Source of the DNA: Sipunculus nudus | Lineage: Eukaryota; Annelida; Sipuncula; Golfingiida; Sipunculidae | Assembly (NCBI GenBank): GCA_026874595.1 | Contig: CM049310.1 | Location: 45,791,058-45,855,057, forward strand | DNA length: 64,000 bases | Direction: 5' to 3' | Shown here: in pieces, positions 1 to 12,019 of the stretch | How positions within the stretch are numbered: the first letter of the stretch is position 1 | Layout of the letters: every line of letters starts with the position of its first letter | Notes under the pieces: generated by a model | Seen by the model: only the letters and a program-made list of their open reading frames with translations | Database searches by the model: none | Told to the model about the DNA's origin: nothing | Program-made: the position numbers and the translations under genes

Positions 1-1
1 T

Positions 2-2836
2 ACGTAGTGTGATATAACTTCTTAAAATCTCTTTATAAAAGTCAGGAATTTTAAATACATCAATATCTTTCAATGCTATATTACTATTTAATAAAACTTT
101 TATATCAGGGCAAATAGACTTCAAATAAAGGTTAAATAGAACTTTCCATGGTCTTTGTACTGGTGACACATATCGCTTTAACCAAGATATTCTTGATGAA
201 GATATAACAGACCCTAGGTGTGGAGCATTTAACCCTCCATTTTTTATTTCCTGCATTAATCTTATTCTTTTAATTCTCTCTTTGCCATTTTTCCAGATGA
301 AGGCAAATACAATTTTATTCAGCTCATTGTAAAAGCTTTCTGGCACACTTTCATTTGTAAAATAATAATTAAATTTTGAGAAAATAAATGTTTTAGCAAT
401 TTGTATCTTTCCAAGTAAAGACAAGCTTCTCTGTTTCCAGAGAGTCAGAGTATTTTCTACTGACTTCAACTTGGCAGAGAAGTTCAAATCAAGTGCCGCT
501 TGTTTATCGTAAGACAAATAAATTCCTAAAATTTTCATGGGCTCCTCCGGCCATTTAATCCCCAATGGCTTTTGCAAACATTTCCTATTTTGACCAATCC
601 ATAGTCCTTCACATTTATCATAATTCATTTTTAGACCACTGTAAACACCAAATTCTTGTATTATATGTAAAAATAGTTTTGCTGACTTTAAGTCTTGCAC
701 TATTCCAACTGTATCATCAGCGTACTGAAGTAGAGTAAAATTATGATTTTCAATTTCTATTCCTTTTATAACTTTATTCGTTTTAATATACTCTGCCATT
801 ACTTCTACAGCAATTACAAATAAATAAGGTGACAGTGGATCGCCTTGGCGAACCCCTCTTTCCACTTTAAAGTATCCAGAGGTGACCCCATTGTTTACCG
901 TGCAACTTTCAACATTTTTGTATAAAATTTTAATCCATTGTGTTAAGGAGTTAGGAAAATTGTATTTATTCAAAACTGAAAACATGAAATCCCATTCTAA
1001 AGATTCAAAAGCCTTTTCAAAATCTATACTTAAAAGGATACCTGGAATATCATTAACTTTTGTAAAATTGAGAATATCTGATAAAATTCTTATATTTTCT
1101 CCTATATACCTCCCTTGAACATAACCTGTTTGACTTTCATTTATTATAGTTGGCATAATCTTTTTCATTCTTAGTGAAAGTGTTTTTGATAATATTTTAT
1201 AGTCTGCATTTAAAAGCGATATGGGTCTCCAATTTTTTAGGAGTGACCGGTCTTTTTTCTTATCTATCAATATAATTACTGCTTGCTTTTGCGATGCTGA
1301 CAGTTCACCCTCCTTGAAGGATTCATTGAATGAAGCTACCATTGCTGAACCAAAATATGACCAAAACTTAACATAAAATTCTACAGGTAGTCCATCATTA
1401 CCTGGAGTTTTGTTACTTGCAAAAGTTTTTAAAGTATTGTGACATTCTTCTTCTGTAATAACTTTATCAAGTAGTTCTGAACTCTGTTTTGATATGGTTG
1501 GTAGATCTATATTTTTTAAATATGCGTCTATATCCTCTTTTGTTTTACTTGCTTTTGATTGATATAACTGTGAGTAAAATTCTTTTTGCATTAACAAAAT
1601 TTGTTTAAGATCAGTGATTATTTCTCCTGTTGCTGATTTGAGTTTTCTGATACATTTTTGTCCATTATTATATTTCTCTAAATTCAAAAAATACTTTGAA
1701 TTTTTTTCTCCGTTTTCAAACCATCTTGTTTTTGATCTAATCATACAGCCCTGTGTTTTATAGTTATCTATTTCTTCTAACTTAGCTTTCACTTGACTTA
1801 TTTCATCTAGTATCTCTTGGTCCTGACCTGAATCTGTATTATCCATGTTTTCATATAATTGTTTTAAATTATGCTTAAGAGTTATTTCTCTTGACTTTCT
1901 TGCTTTTGCTCTTTTCTTACCAAATGATATACAAAACTGCCTTATTTTATATTTAAATATTTCCCATTTAATTCGTTCATCGCTCACACTGTCATACTCC
2001 TGATCCCATTTTATTTTTTCACCAATTAATTCGAATGTAAATTCAGCATCATCTAACAGCTCAGTGTTTAGTTTCCAGTAACCCTTTCCTTTCATCTCGG
2101 TATCTGTTAATTTTTCAATGTCCAGCAAAATAGCAAAGTGATCTGATTTGATATAAGGTTGAGTTCCAACTTCTTTAATACTATCTTGTAAGTTGCTCGA
2201 GATCCACCAATAGTCAAGTCTACTACAAATGTTCTCGCTTTTAAGCCTCCAGGTAAAACTTTTCTTTTTAGGGTACTTGATCCTGAAAATATCTATCAAA
2301 GAAAAATATTCTGATATCTTTGTGAAAGTTTCTACTACATTTTTCCTAATTTCTGTTAAGCCTCCTTTTTTGTCTAATTTTGCATTGAAAATAATGTTTA
2401 GATCCCCTCCTAAAATTACTTGATCAAAAGGATCTATGTACTGTCTTAATATATTATATAACTTTGTGTAGAAGATTTTTTGTTCTGTCACATTGTTTGG
2501 TGCATAAATATTGATAAGTTTAAATTCTTCTTGTTTAAACTTTAGTTTTACAATTAAAATTCTACCATTTGATGAGCTACATAATTTAGTCAGATCTTCT
2601 ATTTCTAAATTTCTTCTAAAAAATATAGCGCATCCCTTACTTAATGAATCTGCATGACAGAAGAAACCTTTCCCATGCCATTCATTGCACCATTGATTTT
2701 CTGTTTCCTTAGTTCCATGAGTTTCCTGTAAAAACAAAATGTCACTATTGTTTGCTTTGGCCCACCTAAAGACTGATCTTCGTTTTTTCTGATTCCCTAA
2801 TCCTCGTACATTTAAACTAACTAATCTGAATACCAT
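2..2836 (-). CDS. LINE ORF2 (L1/Tx1-like): endonuclease-reverse transcriptase, open, runs off the left edge
   Basis: ORF2 makes the nick and cDNA copy for target-primed retrotransposition. I checked every codon from the ATG at 2836-2834 to position 2: 945 codons without a stop, so the frame is intact and truncated only by the window edge. The N-terminus is an APE-type endonuclease: LNVRGLGN at residues 8-15, QETH at 37-40, INIYAPN near 110 and the closing SDH triad at 231-233. The RT follows: TPGNDGLP near 477-484, motif A SIDFEKAFE with Asp about 605, RQGDPLSPYLF about 665, and the catalytic YADD at 705-708. Such ORF2s usually exceed 1,200 residues, so roughly 300 lie outside. An open frame in a repeat-ridden region suggests recent insertion. 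The clade (L1/Tx1) is inferred from motif style and could be a related LINE. Confidence 0.93.
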   Translation of the reverse strand, partial: MVFRLVSLNVRGLGNQKKRRSVFRWAKANNSDILFLQETHGTKETENQWCNEWHGKGFFCHADSLSKGCAIFFRRNLEIEDLTKLCSSSNGRILIVKLKFKQEEFKLINIYAPNNVTEQKIFYTKLYNILRQYIDPFDQVILGGDLNIIFNAKLDKKGGLTEIRKNVVETFTKISEYFSLIDIFRIKYPKKKSFTWRLKSENICSRLDYWWISSNLQDSIKEVGTQPYIKSDHFAILLDIEKLTDTEMKGKGYWKLNTELLDDAEFTFELIGEKIKWDQEYDSVSDERIKWEIFKYKIRQFCISFGKKRAKARKSREITLKHNLKQLYENMDNTDSGQDQEILDEISQVKAKLEEIDNYKTQGCMIRSKTRWFENGEKNSKYFLNLEKYNNGQKCIRKLKSATGEIITDLKQILLMQKEFYSQLYQSKASKTKEDIDAYLKNIDLPTISKQSSELLDKVITEEECHNTLKTFASNKTPGNDGLPVEFYVKFWSYFGSAMVASFNESFKEGELSASQKQAVIILIDKKKDRSLLKNWRPISLLNADYKILSKTLSLRMKKIMPTIINESQTGYVQGRYIGENIRILSDILNFTKVNDIPGILLSIDFEKAFESLEWDFMFSVLNKYNFPNSLTQWIKILYKNVESCTVNNGVTSGYFKVERGVRQGDPLSPYLFVIAVEVMAEYIKTNKVIKGIEIENHNFTLLQYADDTVGIVQDLKSAKLFLHIIQEFGVYSGLKMNYDKCEGLWIGQNRKCLQKPLGIKWPEEPMKILGIYLSYDKQAALDLNFSAKLKSVENTLTLWKQRSLSLLGKIQIAKTFIFSKFNYYFTNESVPESFYNELNKIVFAFIWKNGKERIKRIRLMQEIKNGGLNAPHLGSVISSSRISWLKRYVSPVQRPWKVLFNLYLKSICPDIKVLLNSNIALKDIDVFKIPDFYKEILRSYITLR

Positions 2837-4639
2837 AGATAATTTATTTTAATTTCTTTTAGCTTGGGGAGACGGCTTTTATCTTTAATGATTTTAATTT
2901 TTAATTGCCACATACATATTTTGTAGTTGAAAAAATTATAAAGTGTAAAAATAAATACATTGTAGGGTGTTGTGTAGGCAAAATATATGATCAAATAATA
3001 ATTTGTGAGGGCACTTTTAACCCTACAACATGTAACCTTCCACATATGGCCTATATAACTACTAGGCAACACTACGAAGGTTACCTGGATTCCTTTGATC
3101 CAGCTTAAACCTACTGTGCAATTAGCACACAGTTTAGGTTTATTTTCCGACATGTGAAAATGAAGACAACTGGCTGGCACCTCCCTTCTTAAAATACTAT
3201 TTAAACACAAAAAGAGGCTTCCCTGTATTATACACTGTAACCATCTGTAATAAATTCATAATATTAATAATATATGTCTTATCTTTTTCTACTCTTGTAT
3301 ACCCCATATAATTAAATACATGTTATCTCAGACCATCTATAATCTTCTGTCGAAGAAACATATCCTCAAGTTAATAAAAAATAATTAAATAAATAAAATA
3401 GACCCCTCTTCATTTAGCTTCACATTGACTTCTTTCAATTATTCCAATTAAAATTTCACCTACCATAGCCATAAACAGTCTCTTTACATTTAATAATAAG
3501 CATATGCTAAGGGTTTTCTTAAAAAAATAATAGTAATAATAAATACTACTGGTAGTCTAGATGGGAGCTGATTCCTCCGATTACATTTAACTGTACATGC
3601 CTTTAGACTAACTTTAATTCCATTTAGTTCATAGCTTGTTTTTATGCCAACAGACCCAGTCTGTATTCCCTGGTATTTACTTGTAGTCTCAAGCCATGCT
3701 AAATATATATATATATAGATATAAAATCCATAAATAATATTAAATAAAGATATTTCCGAAGATTCTCAATGTGTCTCTGTTACCTAATTAACATCTTATT
3801 TCTTTTTTTCCACCTTTCTTCCTACTTTACCTTTGATACAATGCAAATTAAATTTAAAATAATCATAAATGGGAATCAAGTTTAAGAGAAAATGTTAGTA
3901 TAGACCATGGTTGATTCATCTGTAGTTTGTAATAATGAGTCGCATAATAAATACTGAAATATTATAATATTTGGCAGAATGACCATGCTTCCCCCCCCCC
4001 CCCTTTTTTCTTCTTCCTTTTAAACTTTCAGATTAAAAGAGTTGGTCCAGTTTCTGACTCATGCATGGGAAGAATCCGATACATGCCTGTATCTGATAAA
4101 TTTAGGCATTCAGTGGAAAACTAAAAAGAATCTAGCTACAATTTCCAGACTCATTTCCATGTTTAGTAAAAGACCTTACTTACAGTTAGCCATATGCTTC
4201 GTTTTAAATTTAGAATTACTGATTTGAAAGTGTTTTCTTTTTCCTTATGAGCATGGCAAGTTGTCTAGTAAAGCCTAAATTTGCCATAAAAAGTTAAAAT
4301 TTTCTATTTGTCTGTATTTGTCTATGACAATGTATCCCTCATTCTGGTGAATATGCTTTTATTTCCCTTTCTTCCTTCCCCTTTTTCCTTTTTCTCTTTC
4401 TTTTTCCAACCATTTAAAATCAATCATATATATTACATTATTATATCATATGGCATCTCCTGCTTTATTACAGACTTTGAACCAGATTATTACTTTCAAT
4501 AAATTAGTTCTGATACCTACTTTATCACAAGACTGCACCATCATACAAAATTGGTATTAAATTATATTTATATGATATTAAACAATATACCTATGCATTT
4601 TAAAATACATATGAATAGAAGCCTCAAAGACCTCAATTG
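2837..4639. other. Gene-free AT-rich stretch upstream of the LINE ORF2
   Basis: The first few hundred bases above 2836 are probably the 5' UTR of the minus-strand LINE. An open frame at 2821-3210 (-) overlaps the ORF2 start but has no recognisable domain and is biased, so I do not call it. A poly-C/poly-T tract sits at 3991-4007. No ORF1 is seen here. The rest is AT-rich sequence in which I see no gene. Confidence 0.6.
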
Positions 4640-5520
4640 GCATTTCACCAGCTTTAACATCAGAATACAGTTAGTATCTCCTGCCTCTTAACATCAAAGC
4701 ATCATTTCACCTTTCAATTTACATGAAAATAGGTTTTGTCAAAAATACAATATAGAGGAAAAGACGAAGAATAAAGTTCTGTAAGCTGTTCTAATATTTC
4801 CAAATCCATTTAAATAATGCTATTCATTTGATTTGATAATCATTATGTCTACAGCACATATGAAATGGAATTTTACTTAAAAATGAGCATTGTATTCTTA
4901 AGTGAACCTGTTACTCTTTCCACTAATCACATCGTTCATATACTAGGTGTTGCCAATATTATACTTATCCATCTATTATACTCCTATATCATGACTGTTT
5001 TCCTATTCTGACAAGTCATGTAAAATTCCACCCACTATACATACAGCAGAAAGATTTACTAAGCATCCTTTCACCCTTCATTTTCAATGAAAATAAGTGT
5101 TCATGTGATATTTGTTAATACTGTAATACAAAAAGGATAAAATAAAGAGTGGTAAGTTTGATCCTATATTTTCCCATTTTGCTATTCCTTATTTAATAAT
5201 CAATGTCATCATTAAATATGAAATGTTATTGTCCTTAAGAGGTAGTACTACATTCATAAGTGAACATGTCACCCTTTCCATATATCACATCCTTCATAAA
5301 TGATGTATTACCACTACCAGTACTACTAGTATCATACTCCTATATCACAACTGTTTTCCCATTAAGGCATTATGGCAGCATCTTGTAAAAAATTCCGCTC
5401 ACTGTGATGATAGCAGCTAGTATTACAAAAACCATCTCTTCATGAAAATAAGTGTGATATTTTGTCAATACCGTAATGTAAAAATAGTAACAAAATAATA
5501 AGTCTCATACAACATTACAA
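4640..5520. repeat. Degenerate ~360-bp tandem repeat, about 2.4 copies
   Basis: The anchor ATGAAAATA recurs at 4723, 5087 and 5442 (spacing 364 and 355). Around each lie matching blocks in the same order: a TTTCAC-CTT block, a TTTGTTAATAC-like block, AATAAAG.G..AAG, ATATTTTCC, AAGTGAACxTGT, then CTCCTATATCA and ACTGTTTTCC. Divergence between copies is high, so the array is old. It has no coding capacity. Confidence 0.75.
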
Positions 5521-5911
5521 GGACTCCATGACTATTGAGTGATAATAGGGGATTTAAGGGAAAAAAGGGGGGTTTTGTTTTATTAGTAAAAGTGATATAC
5601 ATTCCAATGGGAAAATATAAAACTTACAATTGAAGAAAGAAAAAAAACACAATACCACTTGTGAAGTTCAGTCACAGGACAATGTCTACATAAAAAGTCT
5701 TAAGTGACGGCTTCGGCGGCTACAGCTGTCCACCTAGTCCTCAACCACTGGCCTTGACCTCTTCATAGATTACCGTAGATATCCGTAGCTGGCTCTTCGT
5801 TTTTCGATTACTTCCTAGATGTCGCTTTTTTTTCGTCTGGGCAGCGCTGGCGCCATAAATAGTGTCCAGGCGAAGTTCTGGTTCAGTGAACTTCCCTCCA
5901 CGAGGGTAATC
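5521..5911. other. Spacer downstream of the LINE ORF1 fragment
   Basis: About 390 bp with no gene seen. Minus-strand sequence below 5912 is the 3' side of the ORF1 fragment and may be the start of its inter-ORF region. No ORF2 endonuclease motif is visible before the ~360-bp repeats begin. Confidence 0.5.
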
Positions 5912-6457
5912 TCAGGGGCTCTCAGGTTCTATTATTTTGACTGGGTGACCATTGACAAAGAGCTCCCCTCTCCAAAATCGAACTTTGTTTCCCTTTTCGT
6001 ATTCACAGTTCATTTGGTCCTTTGCCTTTTGTTTGAGTTTAAAATCCTGTTGTGTGAGATCCTCAACCACGCGAACATTTCGCATGTTTTTCTTTTTACA
6101 GTTTATTATGACTTCAGTTCTGTCTACCCTGCTATAAAAACGGACAATAATATGTCTCGGGTTACGCCCCTTTTTACCAGTTCTATGTGCCGTTTCAATT
6201 CTGTCTCTTATATCTGTGATGGTACTTTCGTTTTCTTCACCCAACAATTTATTTTCAGCAATAATTTTTGTGGCCACCTCTCTACAGTTTTCACTCCACG
6301 CTTGCTCTGGTATCCCAATTATCCGAGCATTCCACTCTCTGCTGCGCCTCTCTTGTTTGTTAAGTTCGTCATTCAAGCGTTGTTCAAGTTGTTCTATTTT
6401 CTTTTCCTTTGCGATATTGTCCTCTTGTAGTTTCTGCACCGTTGAATTTAGCTCCAT
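5912..6457 (-). CDS. LINE ORF1 protein, C-terminal two thirds (coiled coil plus RRM-like, Transposase_22-like)
   Basis: ORF1 is the RNA-binding chaperone of L1-type elements. This 181-residue frame starts inside the coiled coil (residues 1-40, Glu/Lys-rich: QKLQEDNIAKEKKIEQLEQ). It continues with the family signature SREWNARIIGIPE, an IETAHRTGKKGRNPRHIIV block, VVEDLTQQDFKLKQKAKD and KVRFWRGELFVNGHP at the C-terminus. The two other ORF1 copies in this window (16180-17158 and 51427-52352) have longer N-termini. Here the upstream part is replaced by a CAGCACAAGC repeat block at 6458, so the element is 5'-truncated or rearranged. It is on the same strand as the ORF2 at 1-2836 and in the right order, but 3 kb separates them (the other element has ~0.7 kb), so one single element is doubtful. 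Confidence 0.82.
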   Translation of the reverse strand: MELNSTVQKLQEDNIAKEKKIEQLEQRLNDELNKQERRSREWNARIIGIPEQAWSENCREVATKIIAENKLLGEENESTITDIRDRIETAHRTGKKGRNPRHIIVRFYSRVDRTEVIINCKKKNMRNVRVVEDLTQQDFKLKQKAKDQMNCEYEKGNKVRFWRGELFVNGHPVKIIEPESP

Positions 6458-6479
6458 TTTTATTTAACCAGTAACCTAA

Positions 6480-7270
6480 AGATGACAGCACACTACACCC
6501 GACCTGCACAATCTCTAGTCAAAAAGACTCTTTCCCTAAAGATCGTAGCACAAGCAACACAACCAGCACAACTTGTTCTTTGTCAGATTATTCCTGTATT
6601 AAGTGTAACATCAGATGCACAACCTTCAACCTACAGTATCCATATCAGAACAAAAGTAACCTAGAGATGGCAGCACAAGCAAAACTATCACTGCAACCTC
6701 TTATCTATCGGCCACTTCCACAAGAGAGGAAAGCACAAGCGATAATTCAATACAAACATCTTATATATGCCATGATTACTGTATCATACATCATGCATAT
6801 CAAGCATATTTTCATTTCCATCAAAAGTAACACGGCACTGCTAGGGCGTAGGGTCATTTATTATTATACATATTTTAACAAGGCCAGCACAATCACTCCT
6901 CTGTCAGATTTATTCCCTACACAGGGCAGCACATCATCAGCACAGGGCTATTGCTCCATTATCCGTTTAAAGTAACCACGAGGCGGAAGTACAAGCAACA
7001 CAACCAGCACAGCCAGCCCTGTTCAGATTGTAAGCCTAAAGAGGGCAGCACAAGAAAGCATAACAGCACAAACTTTCATCTATAAGTTCATTACTCTAGA
7101 CGTAATTTTTTATCAGATTATTCCCTTAAAGAAAGCATCACAAGCATCCCAACAGACATAACCTCCCCGTTATCAGATTATTCTCCTATAGAGGGCAGCA
7201 GAAGCAACACAACATAAATAAAAGCTCTGTCTCCAGTAATCAAAAGTTAGCAACACGGGCAACACAAGCA
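6480..7270. repeat. Degenerate CAGCACAAGCAACACAACC repeat block
   Basis: Variants of CAGCACAAGCAACACAACCA recur many times, joined by spacers containing TCAGATTATTCC and TAACCTAGAGATGG. The same unit appears in reverse complement (CTGGTTGTGTTGCTTGTG) at 40090-40160, 42085-42270 and 43990-44780. Open frames here are by-products of the low-complexity unit. Confidence 0.75.
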
Positions 7271-9913
7271 GATAACCTCTCGTCTATCAGATGATTCCCC
7301 TAGAAGTGTGCCATGAAGCAGTGAAAGTAAAATGCTTCTTGTACTATGGTATTAGATTAGTTATTTCAGTGAATTGTCCCACATGAATATTTCTTCTAAT
7401 TGGACGTTCAAATTCACTTGCTTGACAGCCGTCTCTTCTGCAAGTGACTTCCGTGCATAGTTGTCAAATAAGGAAAACAACAAGTTTGTTCTCATTAGCA
7501 TAGTAACTCCACTCATATAGTTGAGAAATGCGTTCATCACTTAGACTGTAGGGTTTTCAAGAACGAATGTTCTGTTAAATGATAATTATTCAAACTCATT
7601 ATTATTATTACTATTAGTTCCAGAAAAATATTCGGTGCATTCCGAACAGTTAATATTTCATGAATATATAAGCCTCACCATATACACCAATACGATGATT
7701 ACGATTACTGTTTGAAGTTGGCTGGTTGTAATAAATTGTAACACAACTCTTGCTAGCAGCCCCTTGAGTCAGCGTGGCTCCCGAGACAATATTTGCGTGA
7801 AAGATTTTTGTTCCTGTTTCTACTAAACTGCTCGTTTAATGTCTTGGAAAAGGGTCAGTTACTGTTTTATCTTGAGGATAGGTTTAAGTTTAGTTGTTAC
7901 TAGCTGATAGACCCGGTATTCCGGGCTTATTGCCGGGGTTGGGGAGATTTATTAACTTAGATGTGAAATGTTGGCTCATTTTTTTTTAAAGTTAACCGGA
8001 AATATAGGTTTTCAGTGGGAAACTGTCTCCATAAGATATGTATAAACATTTTGGCATGACTGCAGAATAACTCACGCACCTCTCTGAGGCACAACACTTC
8101 TGTGAACAGAAAACGTTTCGTTGTACAGCTGCTTGTATCTTAATTTTGCCACTTACTTTTAAATTATATGAATCCTTAACATCATACCGTCCGTCCGTAT
8201 AAACTCATAATCTGGTGGAGACAGTGCGTGAGTGATTCTGCAGTTGCTCCAATATTTTTAACATTTATTTTGTGGTTCTGTCCTCGTGGCAAGAAATTTA
8301 TACCCCGGTATGTTTACCTTGATGACCTGGCCAGTGAAGGTGTTGACATTGCGAACCGGAATGAGACGCGGGGGCATTCAGTTTTTTTCGATGATATTTG
8401 ACTGGATTCTATCGGTGGACGTATAAAGATAAGGTTGATGTGAGGAACACATGGCAGATTTATTAAATGTACGTTGCAATGAAATTGTTCCTGAAGAAAG
8501 AAACAGAAATATGCATACCTCGTAAGTAGCAGAAGCGGACCCAACGGGACTATATGCAGAGGGTCCGTATTCATTTTCAACCGCCGCAATGTTTTTTTTT
8601 TTCATCGTATCAGACAAATTTTGAGGCCTGAAACCCCAGACACCACTCAACCCCACCCCACCCCACGCCTGTTCCTGAAATTGGGACCTTGAATTAGGTT
8701 TTGTCATTAATCCTCCTTGGTTGAACTCTCCATTTCATAAAGCGAGAAACATGTGTTTTTCTCTTTTACTGACCACGCACGTGGGTCAAATCCTTCATTG
8801 AAAGCAAGCGTTATTCATATGAACAATAGTCCTTAGTGTTAGAGGTTAAGTGACCACGATGCACGCATTCCGGTAATTACCGAAGACAGTTCGGCTGTGC
8901 TCGGTAAAAAAATGGAAAAATCACTCAAAATTATATGAATATTAAAAATTATTTATTTTCATATCGCTTATGTCACTGCGGGGATAATAACCTTTAAAAT
9001 GATGTATGGCACAATATTGTACACAGCGCGGTTTTAGAGAACATTGCGCACAAACGTGAACTGAATTCCTTTTATAAGTATTCGATTGAAACTATGGAGC
9101 ACTTGTTCGTAGAATCAATGACGGAATCCTGTATCTCGTTGTTATGAGCATCAACAACAAAGGAAGCATATCTTACTGAACTCTCATTGCATTTAAGGCG
9201 GACAAAATAAATAGCAAATTTTATTTATATGGGTTCCCACTAAAAATGGCTTGTAATCAAACATCAAAGGGAAGTTGATGTATTTGGAACATCTGTCTGT
9301 AATTTTTCAGTTATGAAATAATTTTAAACAAGCTATATGATGGTTTTAATTAAATTTTACTCATTGTTATTTCATTATACATATACATAACTTCTTCCAT
9401 TACATCAGGTCACAAAGTTCACTTCTTAACAAATACAAAATTACTTATTTATTCCCTTTCCCTTTACCCTTGGCCATAGCTTGATTTATATGCTTTTACA
9501 TTGTACATAAAGTGATTATCTTTGCAGTTGACTGTTTCCAAGTTTTCAAAGGTAATTGTTTATCAATATCGAATAGTGCCGAGACATTTTATAATCATAA
9601 TATCTTGTCTATACCTTTGACTAGAAGTAAAGGAAACGATTTGTGAACATGATTTTATCATATATGATATTTTGACCACCTTCGCTTTACCTGCAACTTA
9701 AATGAACTCAAGAAGAAATGATATTGAAAAGGTGCAATCTGAGTCGTTAAGCACAGGATCCGTCTGATATTACATTAAGTGAACGAGAGGGTGTGGTGCA
9801 TGCAACGTTATTTTGGGAGGGGGGGGATTCGGATGAATAAAGTAAAATGCTTGAGGCCAACCAGATCGACCGAAGACTAACCACGCTATCCCCCCTGCAA
9901 AGTCTATCCTAGC

Positions 9914-9915
<2 letters not shown>
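7271..9915. other. Gene-free region
   Basis: I see no convincing exon. The frame at 8314-8707 (-) lacks recognisable motifs. At 7900-7925 there is a GATAGACCCGGTATTCCGG segment, a GC-rich island of a kind often seen at invertebrate repeat ends. The rest is unremarkable AT-rich sequence with a C-rich patch at 8640-8680. Confidence 0.5.

Positions 9916-9987
<72 letters not shown>
9916..9987. repeat. (AT)n microsatellite
   Basis: About 35 uninterrupted AT dinucleotides, followed by a shorter TATATATA run near 10000. Confidence 0.97.
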
Positions 9988-9989
<2 letters not shown>

Positions 9990-12010
9990 CAAACTTAATT
10001 ATATATATAAGGACAACTTAATTCCCTTTTATGATATGAAAAAAACAACTAAAATAACTATTACGTGCCCGTCGGTGGCTAGATCTAGCTAAAAAGGGTT
10101 CGAATGGTGGCTCAAGGACGTAGGACATATGATATAGATAATTCCTAAACAGTCTTACAGCCCATAAAGGCATATTCAGCACCGTAGGTTGTCATTGTCA
10201 AGGTACCAACTTCAAGTATGACGTGCTTTCCAAAGGAGAAAATCAATCTTTCGTATCATTGTACCATCCTGAAGGTGTACCGTCATGATCTGAATTGCAT
10301 GTATTAATACCACGGCGCCCAGTGAACAGAAAATACCAACACTATGATTAACATTAAGGAAATATTTGTATCGTAAATTCACTGCAACAGATGCATTTAT
10401 ATGTTTATACGAGCATTGAAACAAATCACGCTTTGGCTAGACAGGTGCTGATTTACGTGCCGTGTCAGATGTGTTAAGTACATAGAATGGGTGTATGTAG
10501 AACTTCCTACTGTTATTTTTCGATAATGTAATATTACAGAACAAGCTATATAATGGTTTGAATTGATTTTGTACTCAGGTCGTTATACTCTGCCCCGAAG
10601 CTTTGCTTTTCTGCTTTTACATTGTTCATAGAGTTGAAATTATCAACCCACGTGCTTACCATTTCATTTTATAAATCCATAGTTTCAAAGATAATTGTTT
10701 ATCCAATCGAATAATGCCCAGAAGATTACCTCATGCTAACTAATACCTGGCCATCAACATCCATTTGTCTTGTCCCTATATACAAAAGGTTATCATGAAA
10801 TTTTGAAGAAAATATTCGTAAGTATTAAATATCAATTAACATTATGCTCATATCCAATTATGAAACTGGTTTGGAAGGAACAAGGTTCATAAAATTTCAG
10901 CTGTCTAAATTTTACCGATTAATGGTCCATTCATACCATTAACCTCAAACCATGGCCCTAAATGCAGCCTGCATTCATATATAAGTGGCTTTATCAAGAT
11001 ATTATTTTATTTTGAAATCTTATTTGAAAAGGTGATTTTTAACCGGATATAAAGTTTTATTTACACATAACCCTTATGCAAAATGTTATTTTCATAATTT
11101 TATAATACACATAATCTTATGTACCATTTGGTAAAGGTCTTCACAAGGCAATGGATATAATGTGTATTTGTAGTGCCTACTGAATATCTGGAGATGGTTT
11201 GGTTGTCGTTTTTGTTCGCAAGGGTTTGAAATTCGCCATATTTGCAAACGGAGAATTATCACAAATATAAGGTCGTGAATAAGAGGTCCCGTTGTGAAAG
11301 GAAAACTTGAGAAAGTAAAAGGTTTACATTATGAATAAAAGTAGATCGTGTACGTTCAAAGATTTATATCTCAAATGAAATCAGGTCTGCGATTAACTGC
11401 CCTTAACGAACAAATACTATTGTTAATAAATGTTATACACACAATATTTGATATACTTAATTGATATACTATTGGTTATTCTCTATTTATATGTCTTCGG
11501 GTATTATGTATTGTGAGATATCGCAAAAACTGAACCTTCGCGTAACACTGAAAACTTGAAAATTGCAATATTTCAAATCTGCGATTATGAAGCCAACTAC
11601 AGTATTATCCCCCCCCCTCAACTTTCAATAAGCTTGACTCACTCCTCTTGTTCAATTTAATGTATATATTATGGAACGTCTATGGTGCCCCCAAAAAACA
11701 ATGCCGCTATATTTCTGTAGTACGTACAGAACAGTATTTTCTGATGAGTTTACATGAGTCAGGAATGCACATATATGTTTTTGATAAATAAAATAAAGTC
11801 ATGAACAGCCAGTTACTTTAGGCTGATCTTAAAGTAAGGTGACGGTCACGATTTAGGAAGTACATCCCATTTACAGGCAATACGCTTGAACCAGGATTTA
11901 AATCTTGATATTACCCTTTTAATCGGCAGAGCTCATGTCTAATGGTTACATGTTCTGTGGCTAAGCTCTTGCCTGCACATCAAGTACAGTTAACAGTGGT
12001 TTAGATCAAC
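9988..12010. other. Gene-free region
   Basis: The small frame at 10212-10424 (-) shows no known motif. Otherwise I see only intergenic AT-rich sequence, with short homopolymers near 11610 (C run). Confidence 0.45.
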
Positions 12011-12019
12011 AAAGAACAA

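Noticed and set aside
2821-3210. 129-codon minus-strand frame as LINE ORF1
   Set aside because: No coiled coil, no RRM-like block and no FWRG motif. It overlaps the ORF2 start and is probably 5' UTR.
5819-6430. 203-codon plus-strand protein frame
   Set aside because: It lies antisense to the LINE ORF1 at 5912-6457, which has clear family motifs. The plus frame has none.
2-6457. One complete LINE made of the ORF2 at 2-2836 and the ORF1 at 5912-6457
   Set aside because: Same strand and order, but 3 kb lies between them against ~0.7 kb in the element at 51.3 kb, and the ORF1 lacks its N-terminus. Possible only with later insertions, so kept separate.
10212-10424. Possible exon on minus strand
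   Set aside because: No family motif, no consensus splice sites in frame and no neighbouring exon.
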